A stretch of DNA of 64,000 nucleotides from Pseudomonas sp. QTF5 (GCF_000512695.2 NZ_AZRW02000009.1:121866-185865), one strand, 5' to 3'; positions 34,908 through 43,658 are shown, numbered from the stretch's first letter. A program made the numbers and translations. The notes: generated from the sequence alone by a model not told the origin.

Positions 34908-35975
34908 ATGACTGCCCTGAAGAACGACCGTTTCCTTCGCGCCCTGCTCAAGCAACCCGTAGACGTCACCCCCGTGTGGATGATGCGTCAGGCCGGTCGC
35001 TACCTGCCTGAATACCGCGCCAGCCGTGCCAAGGCCGGTGACTTCATGAGCCTGTGCATGAACCCGGCGTTCGCTTGCGAAGTCACGATGCAGCCGCTCG
35101 ACCGCTATCCGCAACTGGACGCGGCGATCCTCTTCTCCGACATCCTGACCATCCCCGATGCCATGGGCCAAGGCCTGTACTTCGAAACCGGCGAAGGTCC
35201 GCGTTTCAAGAAAGTCATCAGCACCCTGGCCGACATCGAAGCCCTGCCGATTCCTGATCCGCACAAAGACCTCGGCTACGTCATGGACGCGGTCAGCACC
35301 ATCCGCCGTGAATTGAACGGCCGCGTGCCGCTGATCGGCTTCGCCGGCAGCCCATGGACCCTGGCCACCTACATGGTCGAAGGCGGCTCGTCGAAAGACT
35401 ACCGCAAGACCAAAACCATGCTCTACGACAACCCGCAAGCCTTGCACCTGCTGCTGGACAAGCTCGCGCAGACGGTCACCAGCTACCTCAACGGCCAGAT
35501 CATGGCCGGGGCGCAAGCGGTGCAGATATTCGATAGTTGGGGCGGTAGCCTTTCGGCGGCGGCGTACCAGGAATTCTCCCTGGCCTACATGCGCAAAATC
35601 GTCAGCGGCCTGATCCGCGAGCACGAAGGCCGCAAAGTGCCGGTCATCCTGTTCACCAAGAACGGCGGCCTGTGGCTGGAAAGCATTGCCGACGCCGGCG
35701 CCGACGCATTGGGCCTGGACTGGACCTGTGACATTGGTGAAGCCCGCCAGCGCGTGGGCAGCAAAGTCGCCCTGCAAGGGAACATGGACCCGACGGTGCT
35801 TTACGCCAAGCCAGAAGCCATTCGCACCGAAGTCGGCCGCATCCTCGCCAGTTACGGCAAAGGTAGCGGCCACGTGTTCAACCTCGGCCATGGCATTACG
35901 CCTGAAGTCGACCCAGAGCATGCTGGCGCCTTCCTGCGCGCGGTACATGAACTGTCGGCGCAGTATCACGAGTAA
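34908..35975 (+). CDS. hemE: Uroporphyrinogen decarboxylase
   Basis: Cofactor-free decarboxylation of uroporphyrinogen III to coproporphyrinogen III in heme synthesis. It has 355 residues. Signature 1 is [16 protein letters not shown] (about 22-37), containing the substrate Arg residues. Other family blocks are [13 protein letters not shown] (catalytic Asp region), [23 protein letters not shown] and [14 protein letters not shown]. It is monocistronic here, with a strong terminator after the stop. Confidence 0.97.
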   Translation: MTALKNDRFLRALLKQPVDVTPVWMMRQAGRYLPEYRASRAKAGDFMSLCMNPAFACEVTMQPLDRYPQLDAAILFSDILTIPDAMGQGLYFETGEGPRFKKVISTLADIEALPIPDPHKDLGYVMDAVSTIRRELNGRVPLIGFAGSPWTLATYMVEGGSSKDYRKTKTMLYDNPQALHLLLDKLAQTVTSYLNGQIMAGAQAVQIFDSWGGSLSAAAYQEFSLAYMRKIVSGLIREHEGRKVPVILFTKNGGLWLESIADAGADALGLDWTCDIGEARQRVGSKVALQGNMDPTVLYAKPEAIRTEVGRILASYGKGSGHVFNLGHGITPEVDPEHAGAFLRAVHELSAQYHE

Positions 35976-35987
35976 TCGTGGCTCAAT

Positions 35988-36018
35988 AAAAAACGCCCGG
36001 CTTATGCCGGGCGTTTTT
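35988..36018 (+). terminator. Rho-independent terminator of hemE
   Basis: Stem aaaacgcccggc / gccgggcgtttt with loop ttat, flanked by A and T runs, 13 bases after the stop. It can also act on transcripts from the other strand. Confidence 0.9.
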
Positions 36019-36047
36019 GTATGAGACATCAGGTAGTACTCGGTCAA

Positions 36048-36137
36048 TGTGGGAGCGGGCTTGCTCGCGAAAGCGGTTGATCATTCAGCATAGATGTCGA
36101 CTGATCCGCCACCTTCGCGAGCAAGCCCGCTCCCACA
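36048..36137. repeat. REP doublet, tgtgggagcgggcttgctcgcg family
   Basis: Inverted arms tgtgggagcgggcttgctcg and cgagcaagcccgctcccaca between the convergent hemE and MFS transporter genes. Confidence 0.85.
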
Positions 36138-36147
36138 GGGTTGTGCG

Positions 36148-37422
36148 TTAGGCTTTCACATTTTCCAATGGCGGCAACTTCGCCAGCTTCAACGCCACCA
36201 ACAGCGCAATCACCAACAACCCACCAATAAACAACCCGATCCCATTCCAGCCACCCAAGTGCCAAGCCACACCACCCGCCGTACCCGCGATACTCGACCC
36301 GGCGTAATAGCTGAACAGGTACAGCGACGACGCCTGTCCTCTGGCCTTGATGGCACGGCGGCCAATCCAGCTACTGGCCACCGAATGCGCCCCGAAGAAG
36401 CCGAAGGTAAAGATCAGCATGCCGATGATCACCACCGGCAGCGGTGTGAGCATGGTCAGGGCGAGGCCGGCAATCATCAGCAAAATGGTTACCCAGAGCA
36501 CTTTGCGTCGGCCAAGTTGGTCGGCCAGGGCGCCGATTTTCGCCGAGCTATAGATGCCCGACAGGTACACCACCGAGAGCAGCCCGACGAAGGCCTGATC
36601 CATGTGGTATGGCTCGGCCAGCAAGCGATAACCGATGTAGTTGAACAGCGTGACGAACGCGCCCATCAGCACGAACGCCTCGAGGAACAACAGTGGTAGA
36701 CCGGCATCGCGAAAGTGCATGGTGAAGCCTTCCAGCAAGCTGCGCGGATGCAGTGAGCGGGCGCGGAAGTTGCGCGATTCCGGGAGGATTTTCCAGAACA
36801 GCGCTGCGGCAATCAGCGACAGACCACCGATGACCAGCATCGCCGTGTGCCAGCTGACGAAGTCGATCAATACCCCGACGATCAACCGTCCACACATACC
36901 GCCGATGGCATTGCCACCGATGTATAACCCCATGGCCCAGCCAAGGTGTTGCGGATGGATTTCTTCGCTCAAGTAAGTCATCGCGACCGCCGCCAGACCG
37001 CTCAACGACAGCCCCACCAGCGCCCGCATGACCAGCACGCCCTGCCAGCTCGGGATCATTGCGCTGGCCATGGTGCAGAGTGCGGCGGCGAACAGCGCGG
37101 CGACCATCACTGGTTTCCGACCGATGCGATCAGAGATGGGGCCAGTGATCAGCAAGCCGATAGCGAGCATGCCGGTGGCGACCGACAGGATCAGGCTGCT
37201 CTGGGCCGCGTTGATGGAAAACTCGCGGGACAGCAGCGGCATCATCGGCTGCACGCAGTAGAGCAGCGCGAAAGTTGCGAAGCCGCCCGAGAACAGCGCC
37301 AGCACCGTGCGCATGAACATCGGCGTGCCTTTTTCGATATAGATCTCGCTTTTCCCGACGACGATATCTTCCAGCGGAGTGGGTGGAATTTCATGGGCGA
37401 GTGGGGCGACAGCAGTTTTCAC
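36148..37422 (-). CDS. MFS transporter (YnfM/AraJ-like)
   Basis: Major-facilitator membrane protein, 424 residues with about 12 hydrophobic helices after an N-terminal cytoplasmic extension of about 35 residues. Loop 2-3 has the motif GPISDRIGRKPVM and loop 8-9 ADQLGRRKVLW. Closest in layout to the YnfM group of proton-driven exporters. The substrate cannot be read from sequence. It is divergent from a LysR gene 119 bases away, the usual regulator-transporter pair. Alternative starts at the Met residues about 33-36 codons in would give a shorter protein. Confidence 0.88.
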   Translation of the reverse strand: MKTAVAPLAHEIPPTPLEDIVVGKSEIYIEKGTPMFMRTVLALFSGGFATFALLYCVQPMMPLLSREFSINAAQSSLILSVATGMLAIGLLITGPISDRIGRKPVMVAALFAAALCTMASAMIPSWQGVLVMRALVGLSLSGLAAVAMTYLSEEIHPQHLGWAMGLYIGGNAIGGMCGRLIVGVLIDFVSWHTAMLVIGGLSLIAAALFWKILPESRNFRARSLHPRSLLEGFTMHFRDAGLPLLFLEAFVLMGAFVTLFNYIGYRLLAEPYHMDQAFVGLLSVVYLSGIYSSAKIGALADQLGRRKVLWVTILLMIAGLALTMLTPLPVVIIGMLIFTFGFFGAHSVASSWIGRRAIKARGQASSLYLFSYYAGSSIAGTAGGVAWHLGGWNGIGLFIGGLLVIALLVALKLAKLPPLENVKA

Positions 37423-37468
37423 TTCAGACCTCGGAAGGGCGCAGCCGGTCAGGCAATGAAAAAATCAT

Positions 37469-37489
37469 ATAGCTGGCTAATGTTTCTAT
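37469..37489. promoter_or_regulatory. Possible LysR-type operator
   Basis: atag-N13-ctat dyad in the intergenic region between the MFS gene and the divergent LysR gene. It contains a T-N11-A-like core. Assigned only from position and partial symmetry. Confidence 0.3.
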
Positions 37490-37541
37490 CCAATATATTG
37501 TTCGACCTGTTTGATAGGTTTGGCGACCTAATGGAGTTTTC

Positions 37542-38444
37542 ATGGAATTGCGCCACTTACGCTACTTCATCGCCGTCGCCGAAGAACTGCATTTCGGCCG
37601 CGCTGCCCAGGTGCTGGGCATCTCGCAACCGCCGTTGAGTCAGCAGATTCAGGCGCTGGAGCAGGAGGTGGGGGCGCGCTTGTTCGAACGGACCAATCGT
37701 CGGGTCGAACTCAGCGAGGCGGGGCGGTTGTTTCTGGAAGAGGCGCGCTTAGTGCTGGCTCAGGTCGACAAAGCGGCGGACGTTGCACGGCGGGCACAGC
37801 TCGGTGAACTGGGTGAGCTGAAGATCGGCTTCACCTCGTCGGCTCCGTTCAACTCGACCATTCCCCAGGCGATCTTTTCCTTTCGCCAGCGCTTCCCGGC
37901 GGTGCACTTGAATTTGCGGGAAATGAGCAGCACCCAAGTGGCCGATGCGCTGGTGGATGAGTCGATCGAAGTCGGCATCATGCGACCGCTGGGGTTGCCG
38001 GATTCCCTCAGTGTGGTGGAATTGATGCGCGAGCCATTGGTGGCGGTGCTCAGCTCCAAACATCCGCTGGTGAGCGGCAGCGAAGACGGTTTATTCCTCT
38101 CGGCGCTGGCCCTCGAACCATTCGTATTTTTCCCACGCAGCTATGGCAGTGGTCTGTACGCCCAACTGCTCAGCCTGGCGCGGGATGCCGGCTTCAGCCC
38201 GCACTTCGCGCAAGAGGCTGGCGAGGCGATGACGATTATCGGGTTGGTGGCGGCAGGTTTGGGGGTCTCGGTGTTGCCGGCGTCGTATCAGCGTATGCGC
38301 ATCGATGGCGTGGTCTATCGCCCGTTGCTGGATCCGGAAGCGGTGTCGGCGGTGTGGCTAGTGCAGCGCAAGGATCAGAAGTCGCCGATGGCCAAGGCGT
38401 TTGTAGAGTTGTTGACGCGTAAGGTTGAGCCTCTGAAGCCGTAA
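37542..38444 (+). CDS. LysR-family regulator next to the MFS gene
   Basis: LysR-type regulator, 300 residues. Winged helix-turn-helix at about 1-60 (MELRHLRYFIAVAEELHFGRAAQVLGISQPPLSQQIQ, shown only as its outline: the recognition helix is around residues 29-45). The effector domain from about 90 starts LGELKIGFTSSAPFN. It probably controls the divergent exporter gene and itself. Ends at a terminator at about 38447. Confidence 0.9.
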   Translation: MELRHLRYFIAVAEELHFGRAAQVLGISQPPLSQQIQALEQEVGARLFERTNRRVELSEAGRLFLEEARLVLAQVDKAADVARRAQLGELGELKIGFTSSAPFNSTIPQAIFSFRQRFPAVHLNLREMSSTQVADALVDESIEVGIMRPLGLPDSLSVVELMREPLVAVLSSKHPLVSGSEDGLFLSALALEPFVFFPRSYGSGLYAQLLSLARDAGFSPHFAQEAGEAMTIIGLVAAGLGVSVLPASYQRMRIDGVVYRPLLDPEAVSAVWLVQRKDQKSPMAKAFVELLTRKVEPLKP

Positions 38445-38446
38445 CA

Positions 38447-38478
38447 ACGGGCGACCTCAGTGAGGTCACCCGTTTTTC
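38447..38478 (+). terminator. Rho-independent terminator of the LysR gene
   Basis: Stem cgggcgacctca / tgaggtcacccg followed by ttttt. A similar hairpin (gggtgacatca / tgatgtcaccc) ends the accessory stretch at 43620-43658. Confidence 0.85.
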
Positions 38479-38580
38479 TTTACCAGGCACTACACCGAAA
38501 CCTGCACCTGCAATCGTCGACCAATGACGTCCATCAAATCGCAACCATCGCGCAATGAGGTCACCAACACCCGCGCCAAC

Positions 38581-38670
38581 TCACTGTGAACGCCTTCGCC
38601 GATAGTCTTGTTTACGGTATTCGGTCAACATCCATTGGGCGATGCGCATGTCTTCATCTGTCCAGGTCAT
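38581..38670 (-). pseudogene. Remnant of a small DUF6953-like gene
   Basis: The ATG at 38670 has a good ribosome site (aagaagga) and encodes a start typical of a small conserved family, MTWTDEDMRIAQWMLTEYRK, then meets a stop after 29 residues. Family members as I recall them are about 75-80 residues, so this looks like the N-terminal third of a truncated gene. A second frame continues open to about 38492 but its sequence (GEGVHSELARVLVTSLRDG) does not look like the same family. It follows the ferredoxin-like gene by 29 bases. Function unknown. The family name is from memory and should be treated as tentative. Confidence 0.45.
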
Positions 38671-38699
38671 GGCGTGGATTCCTTCTTAAGCCCCTTGGG

Positions 38700-39011
38700 T
38701 CACAAAGGCTTATCGGGACGGAAGAGGTGTTGATTGAGAATGCGTTCAACCTGTTGCGGCGTCTTGCACGAGAACCACAGGTTAGCTGGGTAAATCACCA
38801 TGACCGGGCCGTGGTCGCAACGGCCCAGGCAGCCCGATGCGTTGGCGCGCGATGTGCCTGGTTCACCCATTTTGGCGAGCTTGCGTTTTGCTGCGCTGAG
38901 CAGTTCATGAGCGCCTGAGCCCGAGCAACTACGGCGACCATCGGGGCGCAGGTTGGTGCAGATCAGCACATGGTGTTCGTAGGCCAGGGTCGGATTTTCT
39001 GCATCATTCAT
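38700..39011 (-). CDS. Thioredoxin-like [2Fe-2S] ferredoxin
   Basis: Protein of 103 residues with the thioredoxin-like ferredoxin fold. Four Cys suited to bind a 2Fe-2S cluster are in VLICTNLRP, RRSCSGSG, NASGCLGRC and the following DHGPVMVIYP. These spacings are those of the (2Fe-2S) ferredoxin-domain family. It probably carries electrons for an unidentified partner. It lies between the DMT exporter (ending 39031) and the DUF6953-like remnant on the same strand. Confidence 0.85.
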   Translation of the reverse strand: MNDAENPTLAYEHHVLICTNLRPDGRRSCSGSGAHELLSAAKRKLAKMGEPGTSRANASGCLGRCDHGPVMVIYPANLWFSCKTPQQVERILNQHLFRPDKPL

Positions 39012-39030
39012 AGGTGGTCACGATCTCTGT

Positions 39031-39927
39031 TCAAACTTTGTCGGCAGGAACCGCGACGTTCGATGGTTCCAGATTGAGGGCGAGTACGCTCGTCAGCACA
39101 ATGACCGTTCCGACGATGACCATGGCCGAAGGGCGTTCACTCAAAACCAACGAGGCCATCAACATGGCTGTGGGCGGTATCAGATAAAGCGAAATGGAAG
39201 CGCGGCTCACGTTGCTGTGCGCCAGTACGTATGCCCAGGCGAGGTACGCAAGGGCGCTGGGGAAGATGCCCAGAATGAGCACCGCCAAGTTGACTGAAGT
39301 TGAGGCGTTTTGCACTTCGCTCCACAGGCCCGGGACATACACAAGGAGCAGTACCGTGCCGGACCAGATGGTGTAACACACCATCGTCAGCCCGTCATAA
39401 CGATGGGCGTGGCGTTTTTGCAAGGCGAAATACAGACTCCAGGACAACGCCGCCAGCAGGATCAGTAGCCCGTGCGCGTCCAGCTCACCAAACCCACGGT
39501 CCCCGGTGACTACCACAGCGGCACCGACCAGGCCGCACAGCACGCAGATCCATTGCCAGCCGTTGACCCGATCCTTGAACGCGAAATGCGCCAATAACGT
39601 GCTGAACAGCGGCGTGGATTGTGCCAGTACGCTGGCGGCCCCGGCGCTAACGCCTTGTTGGCCATAGTTGAGGGCTATGTGATGCAGACTGACGGCAAAG
39701 AATCCCAGCACGGCCAGCAGTGGCAGGTCTTGAAGGCGGGGCAGGGAAATACGCATCACCAATGCGACCCCGGCCATGAACGTTGAGGCGATGAGAAATC
39801 GCACCAGCGCGAGATGAGCGGGCTCGTAAGCCTTTAGCCCGATGTGGATTCCAATGGGGGAATAGGCCCAGCAAAGGATTACAAAAAACGCCGCTAAAGC
39901 GATTTTTACGCTGGGCCTTGTATCCAT
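39031..39927 (-). CDS. EamA/DMT-family exporter
   Basis: Membrane protein of 298 residues with ten predicted helices in two EamA repeats (first starting near KIALAAFFVILCWAYSPIG, second near DAHGLLILLAALSWSLYFAL). The family exports metabolites and amino acids. The ATG at 39927 overlaps the stop of the upstream enzyme gene by one base (tgatg), so the two are translationally coupled. This suggests that the exporter handles the enzyme's product or substrate. A longer frame upstream overlaps that gene and is rejected. Confidence 0.87.
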   Translation of the reverse strand: MDTRPSVKIALAAFFVILCWAYSPIGIHIGLKAYEPAHLALVRFLIASTFMAGVALVMRISLPRLQDLPLLAVLGFFAVSLHHIALNYGQQGVSAGAASVLAQSTPLFSTLLAHFAFKDRVNGWQWICVLCGLVGAAVVVTGDRGFGELDAHGLLILLAALSWSLYFALQKRHAHRYDGLTMVCYTIWSGTVLLLVYVPGLWSEVQNASTSVNLAVLILGIFPSALAYLAWAYVLAHSNVSRASISLYLIPPTAMLMASLVLSERPSAMVIVGTVIVLTSVLALNLEPSNVAVPADKV

Positions 39928-40694
39928 CAAACCGTCATCCTGGACGCAACACGATTTTGCACGCTGGGCATGGCACGGGCTATACCGTTCCAGTACTGCT
40001 CGGTGATGACCAGGAAGCGGTTGAACGACGCGCTGATTTCCTCTATGTGCCGGTCGGCGGTGCATTCCTGGGTGGCGGCTTTCACGGCCTGGATCTTGTG
40101 TTCTTTTTCCGCATCTCCGATGTGGATGTAGAAGTACTCGCAGTGCTCATGAAAGTCGTCGTTATTGGCATACAGGTGCTTATAGTTGCGCGCTCCTTCG
40201 TACAGACGGGTGAGCATCGAATAGGCCAGCCACTCCTGAGCCAATAACGTGCCGAGCACATGGCGCGGATTGTTGTGGCCACCGTCGGTGTAAAGACTCA
40301 ATTGTTCGCGACTAAACGTGTGGGTACTTTCCAACACAGGCAACGCCATGAGTTCGTCCATGCTGTATGGCCGATCTGCGAGACGGCTGAGAAGATCGAT
40401 CAAGTAACTTTCCAGCAGAGCGAGGTGGGCTTTTTCCGGGTTGCCATAGCCCATTTCCGAGTACAGGTTTTTGACGATTTCGACCTGAGCATGCAGGTCG
40501 TTAGTGCCCATAAATGACAGGGCGACCATACGAGAGGTCTGCGTAGTGCGAGCCAGGTAGTTTCGAGCAAATACCTCAACGTCGCCGAGGGAAAGCATGC
40601 CTCCCATCCATCGTTGGTAGAACGCGTTATTCAAGGCGCCATGGGTGAACACACTTTCGGCGAGGGACTGGATTTTGCGTTGCATTGACTCCAT
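39927..40694 (-). CDS. TenA/PqqC-like iron-containing redox enzyme (HDO superfamily candidate)
   Basis: All-helical protein of 255 residues of the heme-oxygenase-like superfamily that includes TenA, PqqC and the diiron oxidases of the UndA/SznF/CADD type. Possible metal ligands seen: Glu80 and His90 in NLYSEMGYGNPEKAH, Glu154 in LLAQEWLAY, and His191, Asp194, Glu196 and His199 in FYIHIGDAEKEHK. The Glu-x9-His helix is typical of diiron members. The last helix has D at +3 and H at +8 from the first His rather than the usual +4 and +7. It is first in a two-gene unit with an EamA exporter and divergent from a LysR gene. The reaction is unknown. Confidence 0.75.
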   Translation of the reverse strand: MESMQRKIQSLAESVFTHGALNNAFYQRWMGGMLSLGDVEVFARNYLARTTQTSRMVALSFMGTNDLHAQVEIVKNLYSEMGYGNPEKAHLALLESYLIDLLSRLADRPYSMDELMALPVLESTHTFSREQLSLYTDGGHNNPRHVLGTLLAQEWLAYSMLTRLYEGARNYKHLYANNDDFHEHCEYFYIHIGDAEKEHKIQAVKAATQECTADRHIEEISASFNRFLVITEQYWNGIARAMPSVQNRVASRMTV

Positions 40695-40823
40695 AAAAGC
40701 TCCTGCTTATCGGAGGATGAAGGGGCGAGGCGTCACTGCAGCCCGCGCTGGTTGAAGTATCAAAAACACGCAGCCTCACTACAAGTGACTTAAACTGACT
40801 CAAGCATTCACTCTGGGTGAGCC

Positions 40824-41708
40824 ATGGAATTGTCCCAACTGCGCATGTTCAAGACGGTTTACGATCTTGGCAGCATCGCGCGCGCCGCCGAGTTGCTGCA
40901 CTGCGTGCCGTCCAACATCACCGCACGCCTCAAGTCCCTGGAGCGGGAGCTGGGCACGCCACTGTTTTTCCGCGACGGTCGAGGGTTGCGGATCACTCCT
41001 GCCGGGGAGGTATTTCTTGATTACGCGACGAAAATTCTGGGTTTGGCTGATGAGGCCCGGCGCGCGGTAGCACCCACCAATACGCCTGGCGGCCCTCTGC
41101 GCATTGGCGCCATTGAATCTAGTGCTACGGGACGGCTGCCCCGGTTATTGGCCAAGTACCATGCGCTGTACCCGCAGGTGTCGCTGGAGTTGAGCACCGG
41201 CACTTGGGCTCAACTGCTGGACGATACTCAGCATCACCGACTTGATGGGGTGATCGTTGCGGTGAACATTGAACGCCCCGGGCTCAAGCGTGCAGTGATG
41301 TACCGTGAAGATTTAATCCTCATCGCATCCGCATCCCATGGGCCTTTACGCAAGGCGGCGGATCTGCAAGGTAAGGAAATTTTCATGTGGCCCCCGGGCT
41401 GTCCGTACCGCTTCGCGCTGGAGCAGTGGCTGTTGCGCCATGACCAGGTGTTGCCGATCGTCAGCATCGCAAGCTATGGCGCTATAGTTGGCTGTGTCAG
41501 TGCCGGTGCCGGCGTTTCGTTGGTACCACGCGGGATCTATGAGCAATATCGCCACAGTGCAGGTTGGCAAGGATATGAATTCCCGGAACTGACGAGTATC
41601 GACAACCTGTTTTACTGGCATGAAAACTCAGGTCGACACCCCGCTCGGGAGGCGTTTTTGGCGCTACTGCAGACAGAGTTCCGTACACCTCAGGTAGAAC
41701 CAGACTGA
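40824..41708 (+). CDS. LysR-family regulator of the oxidase/exporter unit
   Basis: LysR-type regulator of 294 residues. The N-terminal helix-turn-helix has LHCVPSNITARLKSLERELG as recognition region, and the effector domain starts at GPLRIGAIESSATGRLPRLL. It is divergent from the TenA-like gene, 129 bases away, so it likely regulates that two-gene unit. The atypical VPSNIT (rather than SQPA/PPLS) in the recognition helix recalls the sub-group that includes NodD-like and PtxE-like regulators; I would not name it. Confidence 0.88.
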   Translation: MELSQLRMFKTVYDLGSIARAAELLHCVPSNITARLKSLERELGTPLFFRDGRGLRITPAGEVFLDYATKILGLADEARRAVAPTNTPGGPLRIGAIESSATGRLPRLLAKYHALYPQVSLELSTGTWAQLLDDTQHHRLDGVIVAVNIERPGLKRAVMYREDLILIASASHGPLRKAADLQGKEIFMWPPGCPYRFALEQWLLRHDQVLPIVSIASYGAIVGCVSAGAGVSLVPRGIYEQYRHSAGWQGYEFPELTSIDNLFYWHENSGRHPAREAFLALLQTEFRTPQVEPD

Positions 41709-41775
41709 CCAGAATTTGCCCGTTCACTGAATCCGCACCGACAAGCTCAACCTCGGCCAATATTGCCACTCGGGA

Positions 41776-42027
41776 TCACTCGTTTTTGAATCCCGCCAGG
41801 CCATGAGCTGCACGCCACTCCTTCACTGTTTGTGCGATCCCTTCAGCTGATTCATCAGCACCTTCTTCGGGATAGAAAATTAGATCCGACCCAGAGGGAT
41901 GTTCACTCATATCTTCAAAATGGAATACCAGCCTATCTATTTCCTCCTCTGTTCCATCGTGGCTGATGATGTTCTGCAACAAAGCCACAAACTCACTCTC
42001 TGTGTAGTCACTGATTTTGTTTTTCAT
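41776..42027 (-). CDS. Colicin/pyocin DNase immunity protein
   Basis: Acidic protein of 83 residues of the Im2/Im7/Im8/Im9 family. It carries the helix III signature [11 protein letters not shown] (about 46-56), which contacts the nuclease, with Phe-Tyr where Im9 has Tyr-Tyr, and the helix II specificity region [18 protein letters not shown]. It blocks the HNH DNase of the upstream gene. The start overlaps the nuclease stop by four bases (atga). It remains intact although the nuclease gene is frameshifted, so it could now serve only to protect against related bacteriocins. Confidence 0.92.
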   Translation of the reverse strand: MKNKISDYTESEFVALLQNIISHDGTEEEIDRLVFHFEDMSEHPSGSDLIFYPEEGADESAEGIAQTVKEWRAAHGLAGFKNE

Positions 42028-43506
42028 GGTTTTTGCTTATCTTCCTTGTGGATTTCAACGTGTCGTTTTGGCGTCATTACACAAAGGTTATCTACATCAA
42101 AAACAGCGCCGCCGTGCTGAATATGCTCAATGTGATGTAGTTCGTAGCGAGCGTTTCCTCCATTCCGTTCAGTTTTCGGTGCAAATGGCGAGTTGCCATT
42201 CAGTAAGAAACTTTGGTTACTGGCTTTGAACTGGCTGAGCAGCTCGGGATCATTTCCTACGGTAGTCCAAAACGCTGCCCTGAAAGCGTCGAAGTCCCTA
42301 AACGTTTGTCCTCTTAACTGATCCGCAATCCGCGTTGGAACGGGAGCGCCTAACCCGGTGCCAGCCCCTGCAAGCCAAACCCCCGCAACATTCTCGCCCA
42401 CCCCCGTAACCCCTCCGGGTTCAAACCGGGCATTGAGCACGATGTAGATCGGCTCAAGCCCCGCATCCGCAGGAAACCAGATAATCGCGTCCTGATAATC
42501 GGGTGGATGCTCCGGGTTCACCAAAGCCTTGTTGGCTTGCTCGGTGGGCGGGTACACCCATATCGTCGGCAGTGGCGGGGCGCCTTCGAGGGCCGGGATG
42601 CGTGGTATATCGTCGGGGTTCGCCGCAGGCGTCCAGATCAGGCCGATGCCGTTGCCGAGGTCGGCGACAAACTGTTCGCCTTCCTGGGTGGCCTTGATGA
42701 CCGGGACAAATTCCCAGTCTTTTTTCCCGCCGGTGTAGAAGCCGTAAGCGTTGACGGAGCCGTCCGGCAAGGTCTTCACGTTGAGGCGCACACGGGTTCG
42801 CCCGGTATTCAGTTCCGCGTACTGTTCTTTCCTGTAGAAGGCGCTGTCGGGGGAAAGGCGGGTATTCGGCATCAGGAGTGCCACGGCGCCCGAGCGCGCC
42901 GGCGGCCACAACCGTGGAGCCTGATAGCAGACCGAGTGCAAGAGAGCCGCCGAGACGTTGGGCGATGGCGCCGGCCGTGGCTGAGCCTCTCACCAGTTTC
43001 AGGGGGACCCCGGCGGCTGTGATCGGCGCACCGGTGTCGAGCACGGCCCATAATCCGTAGTCGGCCAATTTCTCTACGGGGACAAATCCGGCCGGGTGGC
43101 TGTGATTGATGACGCCGTCAGGGAGGTTGCAGCTCTTGGCGAACACGCAACCCTGCGAATCGGGCTGAGTGTTGAGTGCGTCCTGTTGTTTTTTCTGATG
43201 CATCTCCCAGCGGGCGTTGGCGTCCAGTTCATTCTTTCGGTTAATGGCGGCTACCGCTGCGCCGGCGTCCTGGAAGGCTTGTATCTGCGCCTGGGTGGGT
43301 TGTTGTGTTGGGGCGGGCAGAAAATCCGGGGTGTCCGGGAAACCGAGCTTTTTCATTAGCGCTTCTTGTTCGTCCTTGGGGAATCCCAACGCGTAGCTGG
43401 GTTCGCCTAGAACCTACCGGACGGTTCAGGGGCTGGCGTTAGGACGTTTCCCAAAAGCGGCGCTGAAATTTCCTATTTCATGTTGTTGCAGGGGGAAGAA
43501 GGACAT
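42024..43506 (-). pseudogene. S-type pyocin/colicin DNase gene broken by frameshifts
   Basis: Three coding blocks of one bacteriocin. Block 1 (43506-43426) has 26 residues from MSFFPLQQHEIG. Block 2 (43413 to about 42890) runs VLGEPSYALGFPKDEQ ... GSTVVAAGALG. Block 3 (about 42889-42024) runs GAVALLMPNTRLS, through the Pyocin_S domain, to the HNH nuclease RYELHHIEHIQHGG ... DNLCVMTPKRHVEIH. Blocks 2 and 3 join if one C is removed from ccc at 42889-42891. Blocks 1 and 2 share a frame but are separated by TGA (43426-43428) and TAG (43414-43416), with PEPSGRF visible in another frame between. The nuclease domain keeps its HNH residues. Errors in C-runs are an alternative explanation. Confidence 0.8.
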
Positions 43507-43619
43507 TTGCTCGGGGCGGCTGTGGCCCGGTTAATAGCGCCGGGAGCCGTGATTTTTTGCATCAAAATGAGGTTGTCCTGAGGGCTACACGACCTTGCAT
43601 CGTTGCCTACAGCTGCGCC

Positions 43620-43658
43620 AAAAAAAGGGTGACATCACTGATGTCACCCGTTTTTTTT
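43620..43658. terminator. Symmetrical terminator between the bacteriocin and polyene regions
   Basis: Stem gggtgacatca / tgatgtcaccc with aaaaaaa before and tttttttt after, so it works in either direction. On the minus strand it lies after the last gene of the large operon (stop at 43718), and it would end that transcript before the bacteriocin gene. Confidence 0.88.

Noticed and set aside
38236..38544. A 102-codon frame opposite the LysR 3' end
   Set aside because: It crosses the LysR terminator and is an antisense shadow.
41776..43506. Type VI secretion effector-immunity pair instead of a pyocin
   Set aside because: The nuclease/immunity pair and Pyocin_S domain fit a bacteriocin, and no PAAR, VgrG or adaptor gene is nearby; still, a T6SS-delivered relative cannot be fully excluded because the N-terminus is broken.
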